Assembly (NCBI RefSeq): GCF_001688725.2
Contig: NZ_CP015401.2
Coordinates: 248,001-312,000 of the forward strand
DNA length: 64,000 bases
Reading direction: 5' to 3'
Source: Bacteroides caecimuris
GTDB lineage: Bacteria > Bacteroidota > Bacteroidia > Bacteroidales > Bacteroidaceae
Shown one piece after another: positions 28,706-38,091 of the stretch. The notes beneath the pieces were generated by a model. It saw only the letters and a program-made list of their open reading frames with translations. It was not told where the DNA came from and ran no database searches. The translations under genes and the position numbers were made by a program. How positions within the stretch are numbered: position 1 is the first letter of the stretch; the number at the start of each line of letters is the position of its first letter.

Positions 28706-31045
28706 ATGAAAGCTATACATATAAAAATATTGGCTGTTTGCCTGATAAGTGTAGTAGTATCGGCATGTTCGGTGACGAAACATCTCCCCGAAGGGGAAGT
28801 GCTTTATACCGGAAGCAAGACTGTCATATTGAATAAATCGACAACGCCCGTAGGAGTAACGGCTCTGACGGAAATAAATGCAGCCCTTGATAAAACACCC
28901 AGTACGAAGATGCTTGGCGGTATGTTGCCTATTCCCTTTAAAATGTGGATGTACAATAACTTCGTGAAATACAAGAAGGGATTCGGCAAATGGATGTTCA
29001 ATCGTTTTGCCGCAAACCCGCCCGTGTTTATTTCTACGGTCAATCCGGAAGTGCGTGTGAAGGTGACTACCAACTTACTGCGTGATTATGGCTATTTCAA
29101 TGGCAAGGTAGCCTATGAAACGATTGTTGACAAGCAAGACAGTCTGAAGGCAGGCATTGTCTATACGGTGGATATGAAAAATCCTTATTTTATTGATACG
29201 GTGTATTATCAGCGTTTCACTCCCCAGACTCTGCGGATTATGGAGCGAGGGCGTCGGATGTCTTATATCAGTCCGGGCGAACAGTTCAATGTAGTAGACT
29301 TGGACGAAGAACGTACCCGCATCAGCACTTTATTACGTAATCGTGGATATTTTTATTTCCGTCCTGACTATATGACTTATCAGGCGGATACTACTTTGAT
29401 ACCCGGTGGGCATATCAGCCTTCGCCTGATTCCCGTCCCTGGATTGCCTGCCGCGGCACAACGTCCTTATTACTTAGGCGATGCCTCTGTCTATTTGTTT
29501 GGAAAGAACGGAGAAGCCCCGGATGACAGCATGATGTACAAGAACCTGAATATTCACTATTACAAGAAATTGCAGGTTCGCCCTAATATGCTTTATCGTT
29601 GGCTCAATTATCAGCAGTTTGTACGCAACGCGCAAATGCGTGCTTCCAACCGTACCCGGCTTTACAGCCAGTATCGCCAGGAACAGGTACAGGAAAAACT
29701 CAGTCAGTTAGGGATATTCAGCTATATGGATATACAATACGCCCCCAAAGATACGACAGCTGTCTGTGATACGTTGGACATTACAATGCAGGCGACTTTT
29801 GCCAAACCTTTGGATGCGGAACTGGAACTGAACGTAGTAACTAAAAGTAATGACCAAACCGGTCCCGGCGCCTCATTCGGTGTCACCCGGAATAATGTGT
29901 TCGGTGGCGGTGAAAGCTGGAATGTAAAACTGAAAGGTTCTTACGAATGGCAGACCGGCGGTGGAGAGAAAAGTTCGTTGATGAACAGTTGGGAAATGGG
30001 TATATCCACTTCTTTGACTTTTCCGAGAGTCGTTTTCCCGCGTTTCAGTAAAAGGGAATTTGACTTTCCCGCCACGACTACTTTCCGTCTGTATATCGAC
30101 CAACTGAACCGGGCTAGATACTACAAACTGTTATCCTTCGGCGGAAACGCGACCTACGATTTCCAACCGACACGTACCAGCCGTCACAGTATCACGCCTT
30201 TCAAACTGACATTCAACGTACTCCAGCACCAGTCGGAAGAGTTTAAAAAGATTGCCGCTGACAATCCTGCGTTATATGTCAGTCTTGACAATCAGTTCAT
30301 TCCGGCCATGGAGTACACCTATACGTATGATAACGCGTCTGTGCGTAGAGTGAAGAATCCTATCTGGTGGCAATCTACCGTAACTTCTGCCGGAAACGTG
30401 ACCGCTACCATCTACCGGGCTTGCGGCCGGCCGTACAACGAGGAAGGAAAGAAACTTCTGGGTGCCCCCTTCTCCCAGTTTATGAAATTCAATACGGAAT
30501 TTCGCCATCTGTGGAATATAGACAAGAATAATAAGCTTGCCTCTCGTGTAGCCTTGGGTGCTCTTTTCGCATACGGAAACGCTACGATTGCCCCATACAG
30601 CGAACAATTCTATGTCGGTGGTGCCAACAGTATCCGTGCTTTTACAGTGCGTAGTATCGGTCCCGGTGGCTATCATCCGAAAGACAGCAAATATTCTTAT
30701 CTTGACCAGACAGGTACATTCCGCTTCGAGGCAAACGTCGAGTATCGTTTCCGCATCTTCAAGAGTATCTGGGGAGCTACCTTCCTCGATGCCGGCAACG
30801 TCTGGCTGATGCGCAAGGATGAGGCACGTCCCGACTCGCAGCTCCGTCTGAAAACTTTCCCGAAACAGATTGCTTTAGGAACAGGTGTCGGCTTCCGCTA
30901 CGATATGGATATCCTCGTCTTCCGTCTTGACTTCGGTATTCCTTTGCATCTGCCGTATGACACGGAACGAAGTGGCTATTACAATGTTACCGGAGCCTTC
31001 TTTAAGAATCTGGGAATACATTTTGCTATCGGGTATCCGTTCTGA
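28706..31045 (+). CDS. tamL: TamL: lipidated BamA/TamA-family outer-membrane barrel
   Basis: Omp85-family protein of 779 residues. The lipobox VVSAC (Cys21) followed by SVTKHLPEGEVLYTG is typical of TamL, the Bacteroidota variant of TamA that carries a lipid anchor. POTRA-like segments occupy about 30-400 and the surface-antigen barrel about 400-779, with motif features GPGASFGVTRNNVFGGGESW, EQFYVGGANSIRAF and the conserved IRAF-type stretch, ending in Phe (HFAIGYPF). It acts with TamB just upstream. Its stop codon directly abuts the stop codon of the convergent sigma factor gene, with no terminator between. Confidence 0.9.
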   Translation: MKAIHIKILAVCLISVVVSACSVTKHLPEGEVLYTGSKTVILNKSTTPVGVTALTEINAALDKTPSTKMLGGMLPIPFKMWMYNNFVKYKKGFGKWMFNRFAANPPVFISTVNPEVRVKVTTNLLRDYGYFNGKVAYETIVDKQDSLKAGIVYTVDMKNPYFIDTVYYQRFTPQTLRIMERGRRMSYISPGEQFNVVDLDEERTRISTLLRNRGYFYFRPDYMTYQADTTLIPGGHISLRLIPVPGLPAAAQRPYYLGDASVYLFGKNGEAPDDSMMYKNLNIHYYKKLQVRPNMLYRWLNYQQFVRNAQMRASNRTRLYSQYRQEQVQEKLSQLGIFSYMDIQYAPKDTTAVCDTLDITMQATFAKPLDAELELNVVTKSNDQTGPGASFGVTRNNVFGGGESWNVKLKGSYEWQTGGGEKSSLMNSWEMGISTSLTFPRVVFPRFSKREFDFPATTTFRLYIDQLNRARYYKLLSFGGNATYDFQPTRTSRHSITPFKLTFNVLQHQSEEFKKIAADNPALYVSLDNQFIPAMEYTYTYDNASVRRVKNPIWWQSTVTSAGNVTATIYRACGRPYNEEGKKLLGAPFSQFMKFNTEFRHLWNIDKNNKLASRVALGALFAYGNATIAPYSEQFYVGGANSIRAFTVRSIGPGGYHPKDSKYSYLDQTGTFRFEANVEYRFRIFKSIWGATFLDAGNVWLMRKDEARPDSQLRLKTFPKQIALGTGVGFRYDMDILVFRLDFGIPLHLPYDTERSGYYNVTGAFFKNLGIHFAIGYPF

Positions 31046-31618
31046 TTATAAATTCAGTAACTTCAAAGATACGATGAGAATAAGTCTTATTTCATCATTT
31101 GTTTTTTGAGAAAAATGTTGGCGTAGTAATGTAATGAACTGCGCCTTTCTTTTTTTTACGGCACTTTCGGAAATGTTAAGGAGATTGGCTATTTCAGCAT
31201 TCTTCATACCTTGTTCGAAACTCAGTTCAAACAGCTCCTGGAATTTCTTTGGTAATTGTCCTATTGCATTCCAAAGTATGTCTAATGTTTCTTGTTCGAT
31301 CAGGCTGTTGAGGAAGTTTTCATCCTCTTCGTCTTTTGTATAGGCAGACAGGTAGTTTTCTTTTGCTGCTTGGCGGCGTAGGAGTGATATGGTTGCGTTA
31401 TAAATGCAGGAATATAGGAAAGATTTGAAGGCAAACGTGGAGGCTAATGAATCTTTGTGGAGGTATGTTTGGTAAATTGCATCTTGTACGCAGTCTTCTG
31501 CCAGAAATGCATAGTCTTTTCCTAAATGCCTTCCAGCATATATTAAAAGTTGAGGATACATTTTTCGGTAAAACGTATCGATTTTGCCTGCTTTAAAATC
31601 TTTAAATATCTGCTCCAT
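31046..31618 (-). CDS. ECF sigma-70 factor (FecI-like)
   Basis: Alternative sigma factor of 190 residues. Sigma2 region about 20-90 (FLAEDCVQDAIYQTYLHKDSL, then SFLYSCIYNATISLLRR) and sigma4 region about 120-175 (LPKKFQELFELSFEQGMKNAEIANLLNISESAVKKR) are both clear. There is no sigma3. It is divergent from a FecR-type anti-sigma gene 133 bp away, followed by a SusC carrying an STN domain. This is the classic cell-surface signalling set, in which ligand binding to the transporter frees the sigma factor. The target is probably the adjacent operon (inference). Confidence 0.95.
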   Translation of the reverse strand: MEQIFKDFKAGKIDTFYRKMYPQLLIYAGRHLGKDYAFLAEDCVQDAIYQTYLHKDSLASTFAFKSFLYSCIYNATISLLRRQAAKENYLSAYTKDEEDENFLNSLIEQETLDILWNAIGQLPKKFQELFELSFEQGMKNAEIANLLNISESAVKKRKAQFITLLRQHFSQKTNDEIRLILIVSLKLLNL

Positions 31619-31751
31619 CTATTTGCTTGCACATAATCTACAGATACAAAAGTAATCATAAAATAATCTTTTTCTAACTTTTCTTTAGTTTTTTCTTCTT
31701 TTTGGTGTCCTTTTTTTAATCGTTTGCGTTATAGCTGAAAACAATGTAAAT
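31619..31751. promoter_or_regulatory. Divergent promoter region between ECF sigma and anti-sigma genes
   Basis: On the minus strand TACTTTTG (31647-31654 read in reverse) is a good -7 box for the sigma gene, about 30 bp from its start codon. On the plus strand no TAnnTTTG box is seen ahead of the anti-sigma gene. A poly-pyrimidine tract (31665-31720) dominates. This would fit recognition of the operon promoter by the ECF sigma factor itself. Confidence 0.45.
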
Positions 31752-32948
31752 ATGGAAGAAAAATATATAAAGCGTATTGCTGTGTTGATTGGCAGAGAAT
31801 TAACCGGTAAAATAACAGAATATGAACGTGGAATGTTGGCCGAATGGCGTAGGCAGAGTGATAAGAATGAACAACTTTATCAAAGGCTGACTGATAAGGA
31901 ACGTTTAGCTCAAGAATACAGACAGATGAAATCGGTTGGGATAGAACGTCCGTTGGCAGACATGAAAGGGCGGATAGCTCGTTTGACTGTTCGTTCGGAA
32001 CGTGCAAAACTTATTTTCCGGTTATGGGCGGGAGTTGCCGCAATTGTTTTATTGATACTTGTTTGGAAAGGGAATGGGTGGATATATCATTCGGCTTTTA
32101 TGGAGGAAAAGGGATTACAGGCTGATGAGATTCGTCCTGGTCAGACACAGGCTACCCTGATTTTGAGTACCGGTGAAAATATTACACTGGATTCAGACAC
32201 ACTTATCACCGGTCAAAAGAAGATGTGCTCTGCTGTTCGGGCACAATCTGTTTCTTCCCCGACTGTTTCGGGGACGGAGAAAGTGAAAGCAAAAGCAAAA
32301 GCAAACATCCTGATTACTCCAAGAGGAGGGGAGTTTAAGATTGTTTTGGAAGACGGGACAGAAGTATGGCTCAATGCTGAGTCCAAACTTACATATCCCG
32401 AAACCTTCGGGAATGCGGAACGAAGAGTGGCTGTTCGGGGAGAAGCTTATTTTAAAGTACATAAAGATCTGGAGAAACCTTTCTACATAGAAACGGACGG
32501 GCAATTGATACGGGTCTATGGAACAGAATTTAATGTTCGCTCTTACGAAGAGGATGAGACGGTTTGTACTACTCTTGTCGAAGGAAGTATCTCTATTCGA
32601 CCAGTCGGAACAGGGCAGGGGGAGTTGGTGCTTGCTCCTAATCACCAGTCGTTATTCAATAAAAAGGATGCGACAGCCTGTCTGCGTACAGTCAATCCGG
32701 AAGTGTTCGTTAGTTGGAAAAACGGTATGTTTGTGTTCGAAGAGCAGAATCTGGAACAAATCATGTGTACATTGAGCCGATGGTATAATTTTACTTATAC
32801 ATTTAAGGATGAAAGCCTGAAAGAGACGGTGTTTATGGGAAGTATCCCACGTTATGCAGAATTTGATGATGTGATTCATATTCTTGAAAAAAGCGGCGGA
32901 ATAAAACTAGAGATGAAAGGACAAAACATAATTCTGTCAAAGAGATAA
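31752..32948 (+). CDS. FecR-family anti-sigma factor
   Basis: Inner-membrane regulator of 398 residues. The cytoplasmic N-terminal part (1-90) would bind the ECF sigma factor. One membrane segment lies about 95-115 (LWAGVAAIVLLILVW). The periplasmic FecR domain is about 184-285 (ITPRGGEFKIVLEDGTEVWL, then AVRGEAYFKVHKD). A C-terminal DUF4974 domain about 328-395 would contact the STN domain of the transporter. Order and spacing (35 bp before susC) match known sigma/anti-sigma utilization loci. Confidence 0.95.
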   Translation: MEEKYIKRIAVLIGRELTGKITEYERGMLAEWRRQSDKNEQLYQRLTDKERLAQEYRQMKSVGIERPLADMKGRIARLTVRSERAKLIFRLWAGVAAIVLLILVWKGNGWIYHSAFMEEKGLQADEIRPGQTQATLILSTGENITLDSDTLITGQKKMCSAVRAQSVSSPTVSGTEKVKAKAKANILITPRGGEFKIVLEDGTEVWLNAESKLTYPETFGNAERRVAVRGEAYFKVHKDLEKPFYIETDGQLIRVYGTEFNVRSYEEDETVCTTLVEGSISIRPVGTGQGELVLAPNHQSLFNKKDATACLRTVNPEVFVSWKNGMFVFEEQNLEQIMCTLSRWYNFTYTFKDESLKETVFMGSIPRYAEFDDVIHILEKSGGIKLEMKGQNIILSKR

Positions 32949-32983
32949 CTACTATTATATACGTTTCATTAAAAATAGACATT

Positions 32984-35900
32984 ATGTTAGCATGTAAAAA
33001 GCGTTTTGTTTGCCGGACTATATTGGTCTTGCTTATCGCTTTTCCCCTGAAAGGATTGGCACAGAGTCTGGATGTCAGTTACGACAAACAGCCTATTGAG
33101 AGAGTTATTGCCGACTTAAAGAAAAAGACGGATTACGACTTTGTTTATCAGAAGCAAGTATTGGAAAATGTGCCGTATGTTTCGGGTTCATATACCGGAA
33201 TGACTATTAGTCAGATTCTCGACAAACTGTTGTATGGGACAGGACTTGAATATAGTATTGTGAAAAGCACGATTATTATCCGAAAGTCCGAACCTGTCTC
33301 CCGGAATCATAAGAGAATTGCCGGCAAGGTGGTGGGAGAAGAGGGAGAAACATTACCTGGCGTGCACGTGCATCTCAAGCACACGAATGTAGGCACCACA
33401 ACCAATGTGGATGGTGAGTTTAGTATAATGGTTAGTGGGACGGAACCGATTCTTCAGTTCAGCTATGTAGGTATGGAAAAACGGGAGATACGTGTAACTG
33501 ATCGGACAGGGGATTTCCTTCATGTGAAACTGACCGGCAATACGTCGGTTATAGATGAAGTGGTGGTGACCGGATATCAAGCCATGAACCGGCGTGAATT
33601 GGCAAGTGCCATTGCCACGGTTAAAGCGGAAGACGTTATTGCTCCCGAAGCTATGAGTATCGACCAGATGCTACAAGGAAAAATTCCCGGAATGACGGTG
33701 ATGACACAGTCGGGTGAGCCGAGTAGTACACCGACCATCCGAATTCGCGGTAATTCGACCATCAATGGTAATAAGGCTCCAGTTTGGGTGGTAGACGGGG
33801 TGATTATGTCTGATGTAGTGCCATTTACGGCTTCTGATCTAAATAGCCCTGATGCTGCTTATCTGATAGGCAATAGTATCTCCGGATTGAGTCCGCAGGA
33901 TATTGAAAGTATTAGTGTTTTGAAAGATGCGTCGGCTACTGCCATTTATGGGGTGAAGGCGGCAAATGGGGTGATTGTGGTCACTACCAAGCGGGGAACT
34001 GTATCTGCTCCGGTGGTGACGTATGATGCGGCTGTTAATGTAAACACCCGCCCTCGTTATAGTCAGTTTGATCTGATGAATTCTCAGGAGAGAGTGCAGC
34101 TTTCGCAGGATATTTATGAGGCGCGTCTGGAGTATCCGCGTGTTCCTATTCAGGAGAGTTATGAAGGCGCGTTGCAGCAGTTGATTAATAAAAAAATCAG
34201 CCAGAGTGAATTCACATCACTTGTCGGGAAATATGAAACAATGAACAGCGATTGGTTCAAGGCACTGTTTCGCCCTGTTGTAACACAGAATCACAATGTG
34301 TCCGTGACCGGTGGAACGGAAAAAGTACGTTATTATACTTCATTGAGCTATAACAATAGTCCTGGTATTGCGAAGAAATCAGAAAGCGAGCGTTTTACGG
34401 GGCTGAGCAAGTTGTATTTTAAAATCAACCGTATTTTTGATGTAGACCTCAAAATGGAAATCAGCAATCAGAATAATGAGGGATACTCTTCAATTAATCC
34501 GTTTTCTTATGCTTTTAATACGTCGCGTGCCATCCCTATTTACGGTGATAACGGTGAACTGTATTTTTATGCAAAAGGTGGAGTTGCTCCTGATTATATT
34601 ACATACAATGTGTTAAATGAACTGGATCAGACTGGGCGGAAAAATAATACCCGTCGTCTGGGCGGAGTAATGAATTTCAATGCACGTCTGTTTAAGGGGC
34701 TTACTTATACTGGGACGGTTTCTTATTATTGGAATGATAACCGTACCACCTCCTGGGCTACTGACCACTCTTATGAGGTCGGTAGCATACGTCAGTATGA
34801 TTATGGAAAATATCAGAAAGGGGATACGGAGTATGAACGTTCCAGCCTGCCGTTTGGTGGAAAATTACAGGAAGATTTCATGCAAGGTCGCTCTTATACA
34901 ATCCGGAATACGCTGAATTATGTCAATACGTTTGCTGAGCAACATAGTGTCAACTTGTTTGGTGGTATTGAGATCCGTTCGGAGAAGTATAGTGGAAACA
35001 ATGTACTGTCTTATGGCTGGGACCCCAACTACGGGCAGTCTGTTTCTCCTGTATTTACTTCTTCATATATATCTTTGGCAACGAACGGGCTGTTTAGCCC
35101 TGTGATTACGGAACGAGTAACGCAGATTGCTTCGTATATAGGTTCTGCCAGCTATTGCTATGACGAACGTTATATCTTGAATGCAAACATACGTTCGGAC
35201 GGTGCTAATAAATTTGGAAGCAATCCTAAGTATCGTTGGTTACCGACATGGTCGCTTGCCGGGAAATGGATTGTGTCCAACGAACGTTTCATGGAAGCTG
35301 CCCGCTTTATTGATCATCTTTCTCTTCGTGCTTCCTATGGTTTGCAAGGAAATATCCATGATGATGCGACTCCATACCTGATTGTCTCTATGAATAAGGA
35401 AAACCCTGTATCCGGACTCCGTCCCGGTACTATCGAACGGCTTCCGAATCCTGATTTGCGCTGGGAGAAAACGCATTCCTATAATATAGGACTTGATCTT
35501 TCATTCTTCAAAAACAGGCTTAATCTGACGCTAGATTATTATCGGAAGAAAACTACCGATCTGATTACAGATATGCAGGTGTCTCCTACCACCGGGCGGA
35601 GTTATATGTTTATGAATGCGGGCGAAGCCATTAATAAAGGAATTGAAGGTGTCATTAGTGCCGATCTGATACGTAATAAGACTTTCAGTTGGAATGTTTC
35701 TTATAACTTCAGCCATAATACAAATGAAGTGCGTTATGCCTTCGATGCTAATCTGACAGGTAAAGAGGTATACCAACAAATGTTGGCAGGTAATGTCGCT
35801 ACTATTGGACAGCCGCTTGGGACAATCTATTCGTTCAAGTTTGCCGGGCTTTCGGGTGAGAACGGTTATCCGTTGTTTTATACCACTGACGGGCGAAAGG

Positions 35901-36505
35901 TACATGACGGTGATTACGAAGCAATGGAATTGGTGCCTTCCGGCAGTATCTATCCTGACTTGTCCGGTGGATTTGACACTCGTCTCACTTATAAGAATAA
36001 TCTTAGCCTTTCCATCGGTTTCAGTTACCAACTGGGAGCTGTCAAACGTCTGCCGTCTATTTATAACAAAGCGGAAAAAGCATTCGACCCTTCCGCCAAT
36101 CTGCCCAAAGTCCTGGCAAACCGTTGGAAGCAACCTGGTGATGAACAGTTTACTAATATTCCTGCATTATATGATAAAAAAATTGCAGATGGATTCCCGG
36201 ATGAACTGAGAGGTTTCTATGATAATAATCGAAATTCGGATGTGATGATGCCTGAAATGTATGATATGAGCGACTTGCGTATAGCAAAGAATGATTTTTT
36301 GCGTTTGCGCAATGTGACGCTTAGCTATCGCTTGCCCGGCAGTGTACTGAATAAACTAAATGTAAAAGAGATGACCATACGTTTGCAGGGAAGCAACCTG
36401 AAGACTTGGGCTCCCAAAGCGTGGGACGGACTCGACCCCACGACAGCGTATGCTAATATGCCTTTGATGCCAAGTTACAGTGTGGGGGTCAGCATTACAT
36501 TTTAA
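32984..36505 (+). CDS. SusC-like TonB-dependent transporter with STN signalling domain
   Basis: Outer-membrane transporter of 1173 residues. After the signal peptide (ends near LAQS, about 27) comes an STN (secretin/TonB short N-terminal) domain about 30-105, which talks to the FecR protein upstream. Then a CarboxypepD_reg-like domain (about 110-190), TonB box/plug start IDEVVVTGYQAMNRREL, plug motif LKDASATAIYGVKAANGV, and a barrel ending in Phe (VGVSITF). The STN domain distinguishes it from the first SusC in the window and ties it to sigma/anti-sigma control. Ligand unknown; the operon carries no glycosidase. Confidence 0.95.
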   Translation: MLACKKRFVCRTILVLLIAFPLKGLAQSLDVSYDKQPIERVIADLKKKTDYDFVYQKQVLENVPYVSGSYTGMTISQILDKLLYGTGLEYSIVKSTIIIRKSEPVSRNHKRIAGKVVGEEGETLPGVHVHLKHTNVGTTTNVDGEFSIMVSGTEPILQFSYVGMEKREIRVTDRTGDFLHVKLTGNTSVIDEVVVTGYQAMNRRELASAIATVKAEDVIAPEAMSIDQMLQGKIPGMTVMTQSGEPSSTPTIRIRGNSTINGNKAPVWVVDGVIMSDVVPFTASDLNSPDAAYLIGNSISGLSPQDIESISVLKDASATAIYGVKAANGVIVVTTKRGTVSAPVVTYDAAVNVNTRPRYSQFDLMNSQERVQLSQDIYEARLEYPRVPIQESYEGALQQLINKKISQSEFTSLVGKYETMNSDWFKALFRPVVTQNHNVSVTGGTEKVRYYTSLSYNNSPGIAKKSESERFTGLSKLYFKINRIFDVDLKMEISNQNNEGYSSINPFSYAFNTSRAIPIYGDNGELYFYAKGGVAPDYITYNVLNELDQTGRKNNTRRLGGVMNFNARLFKGLTYTGTVSYYWNDNRTTSWATDHSYEVGSIRQYDYGKYQKGDTEYERSSLPFGGKLQEDFMQGRSYTIRNTLNYVNTFAEQHSVNLFGGIEIRSEKYSGNNVLSYGWDPNYGQSVSPVFTSSYISLATNGLFSPVITERVTQIASYIGSASYCYDERYILNANIRSDGANKFGSNPKYRWLPTWSLAGKWIVSNERFMEAARFIDHLSLRASYGLQGNIHDDATPYLIVSMNKENPVSGLRPGTIERLPNPDLRWEKTHSYNIGLDLSFFKNRLNLTLDYYRKKTTDLITDMQVSPTTGRSYMFMNAGEAINKGIEGVISADLIRNKTFSWNVSYNFSHNTNEVRYAFDANLTGKEVYQQMLAGNVATIGQPLGTIYSFKFAGLSGENGYPLFYTTDGRKVHDGDYEAMELVPSGSIYPDLSGGFDTRLTYKNNLSLSIGFSYQLGAVKRLPSIYNKAEKAFDPSANLPKVLANRWKQPGDEQFTNIPALYDKKIADGFPDELRGFYDNNRNSDVMMPEMYDMSDLRIAKNDFLRLRNVTLSYRLPGSVLNKLNVKEMTIRLQGSNLKTWAPKAWDGLDPTTAYANMPLMPSYSVGVSITF

Positions 36506-36534
36506 ATTAACAACAAAATAAAAGTGAGTATATT

Positions 36535-38082
36535 ATGAAAATAAAATTATATCCTGTAATAGGGAGCTTGGCTTTGGCAGTTGTGACAATCGCTTGTTCC
36601 GATTATTTGAACGAGAGTTCCGGTGATTTGCTGATTCCGGAAAAGGTGGAAGAATTTCAGTCCGTTCTCTACGGTGAAGGATATCCTGACTCATATACGG
36701 ATGATGTGGAATGGATGGATCTGATGACGGATGATGTAGAAATATCTCCGTGTGCAGCTGCTGAAAGTATGCAGGTTGAGGGGGACGCTACTTCTTTGAT
36801 TGCTACTGGACGGGGAGCATTCTGCTGGGCGTATGATATCGAATATTACTTGGTAAATTATGGCAGTCCTTATGAAAACCGTTATAAAAATATAATGGCG
36901 TGCAATACAGTTATAGAGGTCGGCGAAGATATGCTAGGTGACAAGGCAAGCGTGCATTCATGTCTGGCTCAAGCGTATACGTTGCGTGCTTTTAATTACT
37001 TTTGTCTGGTTAATTGGTACGGGCTTCCTTACAATGAATTGACGGCTGATACAGATATGGGAGTGGCTGTCAGACTGGAAAGTAAAGTGAGTCGTGACCA
37101 GCCGCGACGTTCGACGGTAGCACAAGTATATAAGCAGATAAATGAAGACTTGGATACAGCTTTAAAGCTGTTTGAAACGGCTCAACCAACCAAAAGCATA
37201 TTTGTTGTATCCAAGAAAGCAGCTTTGTTGCTAAAAACTCGTGTGGCGTTATACACCCGGCAGTGGGATGAGGTCATTCGCTATGGCGAACTTCTGAAGG
37301 AGGAAGGTATCAAGCTGTATGATATAAGTGCGTTAACAGCCGACGATATGAGCAATCGGATTTCCAAATTCGTATTCCTGACCAGTAAGAATCCGGAGGT
37401 GTTGTTCACATTCGGAAATGCGGCAATGGGGTATCATTCTTTCATGGATTTAATTAAAGGAGCTATATTCGTACCTTCTCAAACAGAGGAAAACGACTTG
37501 ATTCGCATTTATGAAGAGGGAGATAATCGTATGTATGCTTTTTTTATGCAGGATTACATTGATTATGATGCGGATTGGGATATGTATTGGGCGTATGATG
37601 ATTATCGGAAGATTCCATTCAAACATTATGATATCAATGCCAACAGACAGTGCTATACTCAGGCATTCCGCAGTGCCGAAATTTGGCTGAACATGGCTGA
37701 GGCGTATGTACATCGAAATACAGGCAATGATAAGGAGGCTGCTGTTACTTTATTGAATGAGCTGAGAAAATGCCGTTTCACTGCCGGACAATATCAAGAA
37801 CTGAGTGCTTCCGATTTTACCGATGCAGAAGCTCTTCTTCAATTTGTTCGAGACGAACGCCGGCGTGAATTTTGCTTCGAAGAAACTCACCGTTGGAATG
37901 ATTTACGGCGCTATGGTATGCCGCGCATTGAACATAAACTTTATGTGACAAGTACCTCTGCACCGGAAACTTTCGTGCTTGAACAGGGAGACAAGAACTA
38001 TACACTTGCCTTGCCTAAGAGTGAAACATCTTATAGTACCGAAATTGAGGTTTACGACCGCAGAGTAATTAATGCACAATAA
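36535..38082 (+). CDS. SusD-like lipoprotein (RagB/SusD family)
   Basis: Surface lipoprotein of 515 residues, partner of the preceding SusC. Lipobox VTIAC followed by SDYLNESSGDLLIP. TPR-like helical parts include CLAQAYTLRAFNYFCLVNWYGLPYNE, and the C-terminal signature is FVRDERRREFCFEETHRWNDLRRYG. Starts 30 bp after susC. It is more diverged from typical SusD than the first one, as is common in loci under ECF sigma control. Confidence 0.93.
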   Translation: MKIKLYPVIGSLALAVVTIACSDYLNESSGDLLIPEKVEEFQSVLYGEGYPDSYTDDVEWMDLMTDDVEISPCAAAESMQVEGDATSLIATGRGAFCWAYDIEYYLVNYGSPYENRYKNIMACNTVIEVGEDMLGDKASVHSCLAQAYTLRAFNYFCLVNWYGLPYNELTADTDMGVAVRLESKVSRDQPRRSTVAQVYKQINEDLDTALKLFETAQPTKSIFVVSKKAALLLKTRVALYTRQWDEVIRYGELLKEEGIKLYDISALTADDMSNRISKFVFLTSKNPEVLFTFGNAAMGYHSFMDLIKGAIFVPSQTEENDLIRIYEEGDNRMYAFFMQDYIDYDADWDMYWAYDDYRKIPFKHYDINANRQCYTQAFRSAEIWLNMAEAYVHRNTGNDKEAAVTLLNELRKCRFTAGQYQELSASDFTDAEALLQFVRDERRREFCFEETHRWNDLRRYGMPRIEHKLYVTSTSAPETFVLEQGDKNYTLALPKSETSYSTEIEVYDRRVINAQ

Positions 38083-38091
38083 TAACCATAT

